Shown: positions 8,316 to 16,140 of the stretch, in pieces
Layout of the letters: each line of letters opens with the position of its first letter
How positions within the stretch are numbered: position 1 is the first letter of the stretch
From: Prosthecomicrobium sp. N25
GTDB taxonomy: Bacteria; Pseudomonadota; Alphaproteobacteria; Rhizobiales; Ancalomicrobiaceae
Reading direction: 5' to 3'
DNA: 64,000 nt
Assembly (NCBI RefSeq): GCF_037203705.1
Contig: NZ_JBBCAT010000001.1
Coordinates: forward strand, 1,585,418-1,649,417
Translations under genes and position numbers: made by a program
Notes under the pieces: model-generated
What the model saw: the letters and a program-made list of their open reading frames with translations, nothing else
What the model was told of the DNA's origin: nothing
Databases searched by the model: none

Positions 8316-9068
8316 GTGACCCGCGCCATCGCGGAGCCGCCCCTCGACCTGCCGCCCGTCTTCCGAACCGTCACGCTCCGTGAGCTCGGCGACGCCTTCG
8401 CGCACGCCATGGCGATCGGCGCCGAAGCCGGGGCTGGCACGCTCGTCTGGGTCCGCCGCTTCGACCTCGTCGAGATCGCCGTCGTGCTGGAGCCCGACGA
8501 GCCCCTCGCCGGCGCCCGCCGCGTCCTCTATCTCGGCCTGAACGCGCTCGCCGACGCGCTGGCCGCCCATTGCCCGCCCGAGAAGTCGATCGAGATGCGC
8601 TGGCCGGACGCCCTGCTGCTCGACCGAGGCCTGGTCGGCGGTGGCCGCATCGGCTGGCCGGAGGGCGCCCCCGAGGACGCCCCGCCGCCCTTCATGGTCT
8701 TCGGCGCCATGGTCCGCACCTTCGTCAGCGCGCGCGCCGAGGCCGGCGACTGGCTGGTCGGCACGAGCCTGGAGACCGAGGGCTTCGAGGAGATCGACAC
8801 CAAGGCGCTGGTGGAGAGCTTCGCCCGCCATCTCATGGTCCACGTGCACGAATGGCAGGACCGCGGCTTCCGTCGCATCGGCGAGCGCTGGCTCGCCCGC
8901 CTGCCTCGCCAGGGCGCCGAGCGCCGCGGCCTGGACGTCAACGGGGACCTGCTCGTGCATCGCCCGCGCGCCGCCGGCGAGGGCGCCGCGGCCGAGCGCA
9001 GCGCCCTCCTGCCCCTCCTCGCCCGGCCGACATGGCTCGATCCGGAGACCGGCCTGCCATGGCTCTGA
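8316..9068 (+). CDS. BPL/LPL-fold protein (biotin/lipoate-ligase-like, probable pseudo-ligase), 250 aa
   Basis: This belongs to the biotin/lipoate protein ligase-like family seen in alphaproteobacterial fdh clusters. The core WPDALLLDRGLVGG aligns with the BirA WPNDLYLQDRKLAG segment, but the essential lysine is replaced by glycine, and no GRGRRGR adenylate loop is present. Ligase activity is therefore unlikely. The start is GTG at 8316, with a GGAGCG stretch upstream. The end overlaps the next gene by ten bases, so it heads a coupled block of accessory genes. The function is unknown; an adaptor role in formate dehydrogenase maturation is inferred only from context. Confidence 0.75.
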   Translation: MTRAIAEPPLDLPPVFRTVTLRELGDAFAHAMAIGAEAGAGTLVWVRRFDLVEIAVVLEPDEPLAGARRVLYLGLNALADALAAHCPPEKSIEMRWPDALLLDRGLVGGGRIGWPEGAPEDAPPPFMVFGAMVRTFVSARAEAGDWLVGTSLETEGFEEIDTKALVESFARHLMVHVHEWQDRGFRRIGERWLARLPRQGAERRGLDVNGDLLVHRPRAAGEGAAAERSALLPLLARPTWLDPETGLPWL

Positions 9069-9607
9069 AGCTCCTGCGCACCATCCGGCTGGACCCCTCG
9101 GACACCTTCGTGTTCGACCGGGCGGCCGAGCCCGGCGAGTGGGCGGTTCCCGGCGGCTTCCGCTTCTGGGACTGCGATCCCGCGCGCCTCGACGGCAAGG
9201 CCCGCCAGGCCTTCCGCGCCGGCTTCCTCGGCCTGTCCTCCTTCGGTTCCTCCACCCTCGCCATCGTCACCGAGGCGCGCGAGGACGAGCGGGAGGCCGC
9301 GGTCGAGGCCCTCGCCCGCCATCTTCTCGAGGCTCACGGCGCTCCGTCCCCGCAGGCCGCTCGCGCCGCCGCCGAGGAGGAGATCGCCTTCACGGCCTCG
9401 CTCTGCGACCACCCGCCCGAGACCCTGGTCGCCCTGCACCGGACCGTCGAGGACGGCGCGCTGCGCGAACGCTACCGCACCCTGAAGCCCGGCCGCCGCG
9501 ATCCGGACATCCAGAACGGCGCCTTCCGCGCCTTCGAGTTTGTCGAGGTGGAGGGCGAGGACGTGGAGGAGCAGGTCGACCTCATGGCGCTGGGAAAGAG
9601 CCCCTGA
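9059..9607 (+). CDS. DUF6505-type formate dehydrogenase-cluster protein, 182 aa
   Basis: A small soluble protein beginning MALKLLRTIRLDPSDTFVF. I recognise it as the DUF6505-like protein found with DUF6352, DUF3305 and DUF3306 in alphaproteobacterial fdh loci; the DUF number is from memory and should be confirmed. A segment VPGGFRFWD and a helical C-terminal half are visible. There is no signal peptide, membrane segment or metal motif. It overlaps the pseudo-ligase gene at its start, and the next gene begins on the last base of its stop (TGATG), which implies translational coupling. The biochemical role is unknown. Confidence 0.75.
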   Translation: MALKLLRTIRLDPSDTFVFDRAAEPGEWAVPGGFRFWDCDPARLDGKARQAFRAGFLGLSSFGSSTLAIVTEAREDEREAAVEALARHLLEAHGAPSPQAARAAAEEEIAFTASLCDHPPETLVALHRTVEDGALRERYRTLKPGRRDPDIQNGAFRAFEFVEVEGEDVEEQVDLMALGKSP

Positions 9608-10620
9608 TGCACGCCCACGACTTCTGGATCTCCTCGGGCCACCACCTGCTCGACCGCACCGAGGGGGGCGGCCTCGCGGTCACGGACGAGTTCCTCAAGG
9701 CCTATCTGGCGCGTCCCGAGGTGGTCCCGCCGCCCGAGGCCTGCGACGCCGAGCGCCTGCTCTGGGCCCGCCTGAAGATCGCGCCGCGCGACCCGGTCGC
9801 ACCGGAGGACATCGCCGCGATGGCCGATGCGGACGCGCGCGAGAACTGGCGCTTCCTGGTCGGCTTCCGCGACCGGCTGGTCGCCGCGCCGACCCTGGAG
9901 GCCGCCTACCGGCGCATCGTCGAGGGCGGCGCCGCAGGCATCCCGCCTCTCTTCCTGAACCAGCTCGTCCACGCCATCCTGCGCAACGCCCTCGACGACG
10001 AGGCCGACCCCTTCGTGCTGCGCGCGGCCGAGATGTTCTTCCGCCCCCAACGGCTGACCCTTCACGAGGGCACGCTCCTCCTCGCCGACGAAGAACTGGT
10101 CGACGGCGACGACGTCCTGGACCACAATTCTCCCCTCGTCGCCATGTTCGGCGAGGCCCGGGCCAAGGAGCTCGACGTGATGACCGTCGAGAACGCGCAC
10201 GGCTGGTACGACCGCTCCGACGCCTTCGACATGGTCCAGGACTTCCGCCACGGCGGCCCGGCCCGCGCCGGCCTTGCCCGCGCCGTCGAGCGCTGGGTGC
10301 GCCACCTGCTCGACCTGGAAGTGGCGGTCGAGCCGGTCGAGCGGGTGGAGGACCCGTCCTGGGTCTGGTTCGTCGGCCTCGACGCCGAGGCGACCCGCAT
10401 CGGCAACGCCCTCTGGACCGGCGCCGCCATTCCGGAGGAGGACCGCAACCGCGTGGTCGCCCTCTTCCGCATGGAGATCCTCGACCGCGCACGGGTCCGC
10501 CCCGACCTGGCCGGCCGGCCCGTCTGGCTCATCCTCGCCGCGGACCGCAACCGCATCGTCCGCATGAAGCCGCAGAACCTCGTCACCGGCCTGCCGCTGG
10601 CCGCCGCGACGGTCGCCTGA
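9607..10620 (+). CDS. DUF6352-type formate dehydrogenase-cluster protein, 337 aa
   Basis: The protein starts MHAHDFWISSGHHLLDR, characteristic of the DUF6352-like family linked to formate dehydrogenase genes (family number from memory). It is acidic, soluble and rich in conserved Asp, Trp and His, for example MTVENAHGWYDRSDAFDMV and PSWVWFVGLDAEA. The C-terminal MKPQNLVTG stretch is also typical. No signal peptide or transmembrane segment is seen. The ATG shares a base with the previous stop. Its only supported assignment is membership of the accessory block; maturation or quality control of FdhA is a contextual guess. Confidence 0.75.
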   Translation: MHAHDFWISSGHHLLDRTEGGGLAVTDEFLKAYLARPEVVPPPEACDAERLLWARLKIAPRDPVAPEDIAAMADADARENWRFLVGFRDRLVAAPTLEAAYRRIVEGGAAGIPPLFLNQLVHAILRNALDDEADPFVLRAAEMFFRPQRLTLHEGTLLLADEELVDGDDVLDHNSPLVAMFGEARAKELDVMTVENAHGWYDRSDAFDMVQDFRHGGPARAGLARAVERWVRHLLDLEVAVEPVERVEDPSWVWFVGLDAEATRIGNALWTGAAIPEEDRNRVVALFRMEILDRARVRPDLAGRPVWLILAADRNRIVRMKPQNLVTGLPLAAATVA

Positions 10621-10631
10621 GGAGCACCGCC

Positions 10632-11171
10632 ATGCAGGACGCCCCGACCCCGGCCGACCCCCGCGTCGTCCTCCTCGCCGGCCTCGTGGTCGGCCGCGTC
10701 CAGCCGACCAGCCGCTGGGGCGAGGTGCTGTGGCGCCCGGTCGCCCTGTTGCCGGCACCCGCCGAGGCGGCCCCGTGGACGCCCCTCGGCATCGAGGGCC
10801 TGACCGAACGATTCTACGCCGGCCCGGTCTCCCTCTCTCTGCACCGCACCGAGACCGCCTACTACCGCGACAACCTGGAGAGCGGCGCCCCGCGGATCTG
10901 GGTCGCGCTCCGTCCCGACGGCGCCGAGCCGCCCGTCGAGGTGGTGGCGGTGACGCTCGACCCGGCCGAGGGCGAGGCCCTCACGGAGGCCGGCGACCAG
11001 GTGGTCGACGTCGTGCCCATGCCGGCCGAGATCGCCGCGGCCCTCGCCGCCTACGTGGCCGAGCACCATGTCGAGCGCGCCTTCGTGAAACGCCGCCGGG
11101 ACCGGGCCGACCCGGAGGCGCTGGCGCTGCGCACGCCCGCCACGCCGGCCTGCGGGATCGACGGCGAATGA
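10632..11171 (+). CDS. DUF3305 domain protein, 179 aa
   Basis: A small soluble protein whose core (VVGRVQPTSRWGEVLWRPVALLP and later ENLxxGxPRIWVALRP-like residues) matches the DUF3305 family, a regular neighbour of DUF3306, TorD and fdhA. The start ATG at 10632 follows a GGAG site. It overlaps the DUF3306 gene by ATGA, so the pair is likely made in step. The conserved tryptophans suggest a binding surface, but no catalytic motif is evident. The function has not been established for the family as far as I know. Confidence 0.8.
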   Translation: MQDAPTPADPRVVLLAGLVVGRVQPTSRWGEVLWRPVALLPAPAEAAPWTPLGIEGLTERFYAGPVSLSLHRTETAYYRDNLESGAPRIWVALRPDGAEPPVEVVAVTLDPAEGEALTEAGDQVVDVVPMPAEIAAALAAYVAEHHVERAFVKRRRDRADPEALALRTPATPACGIDGE

Positions 11172-11923
11172 CCGACGAACCCGGCTTCCTCTCCCGTTGG
11201 TCGCGGCTGAAGCGCAAGGCCGGCGCCGAGGCCGCCCCGGACCTGGCCGCCCCTGTGGAGCCCGTGGACGCCGCCCCGGCGTCGGGCACGCCCGCGGCCG
11301 CGCCGGCCGGGGAGGAGGAGCCCTTCGATCTCGCCAGGCTGCCGTCGCTCGACGAGATCACGGCCGAGACCGACGTCACGGACTTCCTCCGGCGCGAGGT
11401 GCCGCCGGACCTGCGGAATGCGGCGTTGCGCCGCGCCTGGGCGGCCGACCCCGTGATCCGGGATTTCGTCGGCCTCGCCGACTACGACTGGGATTTCAAT
11501 GCCCCGGGCGGCAACCAGGTGTTCGGCCCACTCGACCCGACCACCGACGTCGTCCGCATGGCCGCCCGCATCCTGGGGGGAGGCAGCGAGGCCGACGTCG
11601 AAGCCAACGAAAGTCTGACCGAACCGTCAGCCGCGCAGGACGAAAGTCTGCATCGTGAAGACGGTGCCCTCGAACGTAGTGTCGAAGGAACCTTATCGGA
11701 AAATTCAATAGAACCGCCCCTGCAGGCGGGCGCCGCTGCCTCTTGCCGCGCTGCACAAAGCACGACGTCGTCCGACAAAAGTCTAGCGAGGCCAGATAAG
11801 GACGCGATTCCCATGCTTCAGGCATTTGAGACGGCCGTCTCCGATGCCCGGACCCAGGAAACGACAACTCGACGACGGCGCCGACACGGAAATGCGTTGC
11901 CCGGTCAGGAAAAGATAGCCTGA
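11168..11923 (+). CDS. DUF3306 domain protein with atypical C-terminal extension, 251 aa
   Basis: Residues about 1-137 are a standard DUF3306 protein: FLSRWSRLKR at the start, an Ala/Pro-rich linker, then LPSLDEITAETDVTDFLR, PDLRNAALRRAW and the YDWDFNAPG motif ending in VVRMAARILGG. From about base 11580 the sequence changes. GC falls, and codons rare in this genome (TTA, ATA, AGT, TCA, CTA) appear. ACGAAAGTCTG occurs twice (11607, 11640), with a relative at 11775. This last 115-residue tail has no recognisable domain and may be a lineage-specific or stop-loss extension. The start overlaps the DUF3305 stop. Confidence 0.8.
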   Translation: MTDEPGFLSRWSRLKRKAGAEAAPDLAAPVEPVDAAPASGTPAAAPAGEEEPFDLARLPSLDEITAETDVTDFLRREVPPDLRNAALRRAWAADPVIRDFVGLADYDWDFNAPGGNQVFGPLDPTTDVVRMAARILGGGSEADVEANESLTEPSAAQDESLHREDGALERSVEGTLSENSIEPPLQAGAAASCRAAQSTTSSDKSLARPDKDAIPMLQAFETAVSDARTQETTTRRRRRHGNALPGQEKIA

Positions 11924-12022
11924 GGCTATTGCCTCGCGCAGGCGTAGCCGCGTAATCTCCCGCGACCTAGAACGACTCCAGAGAACCGGGTCAGGGGTGC
12001 AAAGGTTCCATGCGGGCGGTCT

Positions 12023-12823
12023 ATGCGTGACGAGGGCCTGAAGCAGGCGATCGAGGCGGCCGGCGGCGTCGGAATGCTCGCGCGCGCCCTCGGCATCGCG
12101 CAGCCCTCCGTGTCGAACTGGTCCCGTGTGCCGGCCGAGCGCGTCATCTCGGTCGAACTCGTCTCCGGCATCGACCGCTCCGTCCTGCGGCCCGACCTCT
12201 ACCCCGTCTTATCGGAGGCCAGCGAAGCCCGCGGCATGGAACCGGATCCCGACGTCGACCCCCTCGATCGCGCCCGCGGCGAAGAATACCTGCTCCTGGC
12301 CACCCTCCTGCGCGCCGCGCCCTCCGCCTCGCTGCTGCGGCGTCTCGCCCGGCTCGCGGGCGACGACACCGCGCTCGGCCGCGCCCACGCCGTCCTGGCA
12401 GACGCTGCGGCACGGGCCGACGCGGACGACGTGGAGACGGAGTATTTCGACCTCTTCATCGGCGTCGGCCGCGGCGAGGTGCTGCCCTACGCCTCCTACT
12501 ATCTGACCGGCTTCCTGAACGAGCGGCCGCTAGCCAAGGTGCGGGCCGACATGACGCGCCTCGGCATCGTCCGCTCGGGGCAGGGCATGGATCCCGAGGA
12601 CCACGCGGCCACGCTCTGCGAGATCATGTCGGGCCTCCTCCTGGGCTTGTTCCAGGGCGGCCCCGTCGAGGCGGAGGCCTTCCGGGCGCGCCACCTGGCG
12701 CCCTGGGCGCCGCGCCTCTTCGCCGACATAGCCCGCGCCCCGTCGGCCCGCTTCTACAAGGCGGTGGCCGAGGTGGCTCGGGTCTTCTTCGAAATCGAGG
12801 CGGAGGCGAGCGGGCTCGACTGA
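12023..12823 (+). CDS. HTH-TorD fusion: molybdoenzyme chaperone with N-terminal DNA-binding-like domain, 266 aa
   Basis: Residues about 1-62 form a Cro/YdaS-like helix-turn-helix (AGGVGMLARALGIAQPSVSNW, with recognition helix near QPSVSNW). Residues about 80-266 form the all-helical TorD/DmsD chaperone domain: EEYLLLATLLRAAP, then EYFDLFIGVGRGEVLPYASYYLTGFL, containing the family's Y-F-x-x-F and L-P-Y-x-S-x-Y signature. TorD proteins bind the twin-arginine leader and apo-enzyme of molybdoenzymes and hold export until cofactor is inserted. The client is most likely FdhA, encoded 300 bases downstream with a TAT leader. The fusion suggests the chaperone may also read out enzyme assembly at a promoter (inference). 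Confidence 0.85.
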   Translation: MRDEGLKQAIEAAGGVGMLARALGIAQPSVSNWSRVPAERVISVELVSGIDRSVLRPDLYPVLSEASEARGMEPDPDVDPLDRARGEEYLLLATLLRAAPSASLLRRLARLAGDDTALGRAHAVLADAAARADADDVETEYFDLFIGVGRGEVLPYASYYLTGFLNERPLAKVRADMTRLGIVRSGQGMDPEDHAATLCEIMSGLLLGLFQGGPVEAEAFRARHLAPWAPRLFADIARAPSARFYKAVAEVARVFFEIEAEASGLD

Positions 12824-12926
12824 GCCCCGGCCTTTCCGGGGAACAAAGGATTGCGGGCCCCGCTCGCACTGAACTGGGTAGGACGGGTCTCGACGACCCG
12901 CCGGAATACGGGGAGGAGGAAATCCC

Positions 12927-13130
12927 ATGGCTGACAAGACCGAGGGTGTGGATCGCCGCGGCTTCCTGGCCTCGATCGGGCTCGGCGCCGGCGCCGCAGC
13001 GGCCGGCGCGGCCGCCGTCGTCACCGGCGCGGCGCCCGCCAGGGCCGCCGAAACCGAGGACGAGAAGGTCAAGGCCCGCTACAAGGTCACCGACCATGTG
13101 AAGGCCTTCTACCGCGTCAACAAGTACTGA
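12927..13130 (+). CDS. Formate dehydrogenase region TAT-signal mini-protein, 67 aa
   Basis: A 67-residue protein that is mostly a twin-arginine leader: DRRGFLASIGLGAG followed by an alanine-rich hydrophobic stretch and an A-R-A-A cleavage site near residue 40. That leaves a mature peptide of about 26 residues with several Lys and Tyr. This matches the small family known as formate dehydrogenase region TAT target, regularly found directly before fdhA. A strong GGAGGA site precedes the ATG, and the stop is eleven bases from fdhA, so the genes are co-transcribed. The role is unproven; a membrane-anchored small subunit or export co-factor are options. Confidence 0.85.
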   Translation: MADKTEGVDRRGFLASIGLGAGAAAAGAAAVVTGAAPARAAETEDEKVKARYKVTDHVKAFYRVNKY

Positions 13131-13141
13131 GGGGGGCCGCC

Positions 13142-16129
13142 ATGCTGACACGTCGCAAGGACGCCGAGAAGCGCACGACCCGGCTCGGGGAGGTGTTCGC
13201 CGCCGCCGCCGCCGCCGGCACCATGGACCGCCGCGCCTTCCTGCGCCGCTCCGGCCTGACCGCCGGCGGACTGGCCGCCGTGGGCTCGCTGGGGCTCGGC
13301 ACGGTCCGCAAGGCCGAGGCCGGGCCGATGACGCCCGGCGCGCCCGTCGAGCTGAAGAAGAATATCTGCACCCACTGCTCGGTCGGCTGCACTGTCATCG
13401 CCGAGGTCCAGAACGGCGTCTGGGTCGGCCAGGAGCCGGCCTGGGACAGCCCGATCAACCGCGGCTCGCACTGCGCCAAGGGCGCCTCGGTGCGTGAACT
13501 CGTCCACGGCGACCGGCGTCTGAAATACCCGCTCAAGCTGGTCGACGGCCAGTGGAAGCGCATGGAGTGGAAGGACGCCATCAGCGAGATCGGCGACAAG
13601 ATGCTCGCGATCCGCGAGAAGTCTGGCCCGGACTCGATGTTCCTTCTCGGCTCCGCCAAGTTCTCCAACGAGGGCGCCTACCTGTTCCGCAAGTTCGCCG
13701 CCTTCTGGGGCACGAACTCGGTCGACCACCAGGCTCGCATCTGCCACTCGACGACCGTGGCCGGCGTCGCCAACACCTGGGGCTACGGCGCCCAGACGAA
13801 CTCCTACAACGACATTCGCAATGCCAAGACCATGATCATCATGGGCGGCAACCCGGCGGAGGCGCATCCGGTCTCGCTCCAGCACGTGCTCACCGGCAAG
13901 GAGCTGAACCGCGCCAACATGATCGTCATCGACCCGCGCCTGACGCGCACGGCCGCCCATGCGACCGAGTACGTCCGCATCCGCCCGGGCACCGACATCC
14001 CGGTGATGTGGGGCATCCTCTGGCACGTCTTCAAGAACGGCTGGGAGGACAAGGACTTCATCGCCAAGCGCGTCTACGGCATGGACGACGTCCGCAAGGA
14101 GGTCGAGAAGTGGACGCCCGACGAGGTCGAGCGGGTCACCGGCGTCCCCGGCGCGCAGCTCGAGAAGGTCGCCAAGATGTTCGCGACCGAGAAGCCCTCG
14201 ACGCTCATCTGGTGCATGGGTGCCACGCAGAAGACGGTCGGCACCGCCAACGTGCGCGCCTACTGCACGCTCCTCCTGGCCACCGGCAACGTCGGCGCCT
14301 ACGGCACCGGCGCCAACATCTTCCGCGGCCACTGCAACGTCCAGGGCGCGACCGATCTCGGCCTCGACGTCACCAGTCTGCCGCTCTACTACGGCCTGAC
14401 CGAGGGCGCCTGGAAGCACTGGTCGCGGGTCTGGGAGGTGGAGTACGACTGGCTGGCGAGCCGCTTCGACGTCATCAAGGGCGCCGACGGCAAGGACGTG
14501 AAGCAGATGGAGCAGTCGGGCATCCCGACGACCCGCTGGTTCGACGCCGTCACCATGCCCAAGGACAAGCTCGCCCAGCGCGACAACATCAAGGGCATGT
14601 TCGTCATGGGCCACGGCGGTAACACCGTGACCCGCATGCCCGAGATGGTGAAGGGCCTCGAGGCGCTCGACCTGCTGGTGGTCTGCGACCCGCACCCGAC
14701 CACCTTCGCGGCCGTCTCCAACCGCAAGAACGGCACCTACCTGCTGCCGATCTCGACCCAGTTCGAGTGCGCCGGCTCGCGCACCGCGTCCAACCGCTCC
14801 ATCCAGTGGGGCGAAAAGGTCGTCGACCCGATCTTCGAGAGCGCCAACGACTACTGGGTCATCTACGAGTTCGCCAAGAAGCTCGGCTTCGCCGACCGGA
14901 TGTTCAAGAACATCAAGACGGTGAAGGGCAAGTTCGGCGAAGAGCCGGAACCCGAGTCGATCCTGCGCGAGATCAACCGGGGCGGCTGGTCGACCGGCTA
15001 CTGCGGCCAGTCGCCGGAGCGCCTGAAGGCCCACATGGCCAACCAGGGCGACTTCGACCTCGTCACCCTGCGCGCCAAGTCCGGCCCGAACGCCGGCGAC
15101 TACTACGGCCTGCCCTGGCCCTGCTGGGGCCCGCCGGAGATGAAGCATCCCGGCACCCACACCCTCTACAACACGAACCTGCACGTGAAGGACGGCGGCG
15201 GCACCTTCCGCGCCCGCTTCGGCGTCGAGCGCGTCCTCAAGGTGAAGGAGAAGGACGCCACGGGCGCCGAGGTGGAGAAGGAGGTCAAGCACAACATCCT
15301 CGCCGAAGGCTCCTGGTCGCTCGGCTCGGAGATCCAGGACGGCTACCCCGAGTTCACCATGGGGGTCCTGAAGAAGCTCGGCTGGGACAAGGACCTCACG
15401 GAACAGGAACTGGCCGTGATCCAGCGCGTCGGCGGCAATGCGATCGACTCGGTGAGCTGGGCGACCGACCTGTCCGGCGGCATCCAGCGCGTCGCCATCG
15501 CGCATGGCTGCCTGCCCTACGGCAACGCCAAGGCGCGCGCCAACGCCTGGAACCTGCCGGACCCGATCCCGGTGCACCGCGAGCCGATCTACACGGTGCG
15601 TCCCGATCTCGTCGCCAAGTATCCGACCCGGCCGGACTTCGCGTCCTTCCGCATGCAGAACATTGGCGGGACCTTGCAGAAGGCCGCTGTCGACAAGAAG
15701 GTCTCGCTGGAGTTCCCGATCATCCTCACCTCCGGCCGTCTCGTGGAATACGAGGGTGGCGGCGAGGAGACCCGGTCCAACAAGTGGCTGGCCGAACTGC
15801 AGCAGGACATGTTCGTCGAGATCAACCCGGCCGACGCCAACGACCGGGGCATCAAGGACGGGCAGTGGGTCTGGGTCACCGGCCCGGAGAGCGGCTCGAA
15901 GGCGCGCGTCAAGGCGCTCGTCACCGAGCGGGTCGGCAAGGGCGTGGCCTTCATGCCCTTCCACTTCGCCGGCTGGTTCTTGGGTGAGGACCAGCGCAAG
16001 AACTATCCCGCCGGCACCGACCCGATCGTGCTCGGCGAGAGCGTCAACGCGCTGACCACCTACGGCTACGACCCCGTCACCGCCATGCAAGAGACGAAGG
16101 TCACGCTCTGCCAGATCCGGGCGGCGTGA
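13142..16129 (+). CDS. fdhA: Formate dehydrogenase catalytic (alpha) subunit, Mo/W-bis-MGD, cysteine type, 995 aa
   Basis: This oxidises formate to CO2 at a Mo- or W-bis-pyranopterin centre. A TAT leader (DRRAFLRRSGL, about residues 29-39) shows export of the folded enzyme. The [4Fe-4S] site is C76, C79, C83 (CTHCSVGC) and C111. The metal ligand sits in DHQARICHSTTVAG, with a plain TGC codon at C201 where selenium-type enzymes have selenocysteine; His202 is the conserved partner. The remaining molybdopterin oxidoreductase and dinucleotide-binding domains run to the C terminus, and the length is typical of FdnG/FdoG-like subunits. FdhB follows after eleven bases. TupABC nearby leaves the Mo versus W choice open. 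Confidence 0.95.
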   Translation: MLTRRKDAEKRTTRLGEVFAAAAAAGTMDRRAFLRRSGLTAGGLAAVGSLGLGTVRKAEAGPMTPGAPVELKKNICTHCSVGCTVIAEVQNGVWVGQEPAWDSPINRGSHCAKGASVRELVHGDRRLKYPLKLVDGQWKRMEWKDAISEIGDKMLAIREKSGPDSMFLLGSAKFSNEGAYLFRKFAAFWGTNSVDHQARICHSTTVAGVANTWGYGAQTNSYNDIRNAKTMIIMGGNPAEAHPVSLQHVLTGKELNRANMIVIDPRLTRTAAHATEYVRIRPGTDIPVMWGILWHVFKNGWEDKDFIAKRVYGMDDVRKEVEKWTPDEVERVTGVPGAQLEKVAKMFATEKPSTLIWCMGATQKTVGTANVRAYCTLLLATGNVGAYGTGANIFRGHCNVQGATDLGLDVTSLPLYYGLTEGAWKHWSRVWEVEYDWLASRFDVIKGADGKDVKQMEQSGIPTTRWFDAVTMPKDKLAQRDNIKGMFVMGHGGNTVTRMPEMVKGLEALDLLVVCDPHPTTFAAVSNRKNGTYLLPISTQFECAGSRTASNRSIQWGEKVVDPIFESANDYWVIYEFAKKLGFADRMFKNIKTVKGKFGEEPEPESILREINRGGWSTGYCGQSPERLKAHMANQGDFDLVTLRAKSGPNAGDYYGLPWPCWGPPEMKHPGTHTLYNTNLHVKDGGGTFRARFGVERVLKVKEKDATGAEVEKEVKHNILAEGSWSLGSEIQDGYPEFTMGVLKKLGWDKDLTEQELAVIQRVGGNAIDSVSWATDLSGGIQRVAIAHGCLPYGNAKARANAWNLPDPIPVHREPIYTVRPDLVAKYPTRPDFASFRMQNIGGTLQKAAVDKKVSLEFPIILTSGRLVEYEGGGEETRSNKWLAELQQDMFVEINPADANDRGIKDGQWVWVTGPESGSKARVKALVTERVGKGVAFMPFHFAGWFLGEDQRKNYPAGTDPIVLGESVNALTTYGYDPVTAMQETKVTLCQIRAA

Positions 16130-16140
16130 GGGAGGCAACG

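Noticed and set aside
12825-12841. CCCCGG-CCTTT-CCGGGG hairpin after the TorD gene
   Set aside because: No T-run follows, so it is not called a terminator; it may be a weak processing or attenuation element but nothing else supports it.
13739-13747. Possible selenocysteine in FdhA
   Set aside because: The codon at the metal-ligand position is TGC, not TGA, and no in-frame TGA or SECIS-like need exists. This is a cysteine-type enzyme.
13109-16138. A 1009-codon open frame on the minus strand across fdhA
   Set aside because: It is exactly antisense to a complete, motif-rich FdhA, has low-complexity Asp/Gly/Val/Leu composition and no recognisable domain. It is an artefact of very high GC coding bias.
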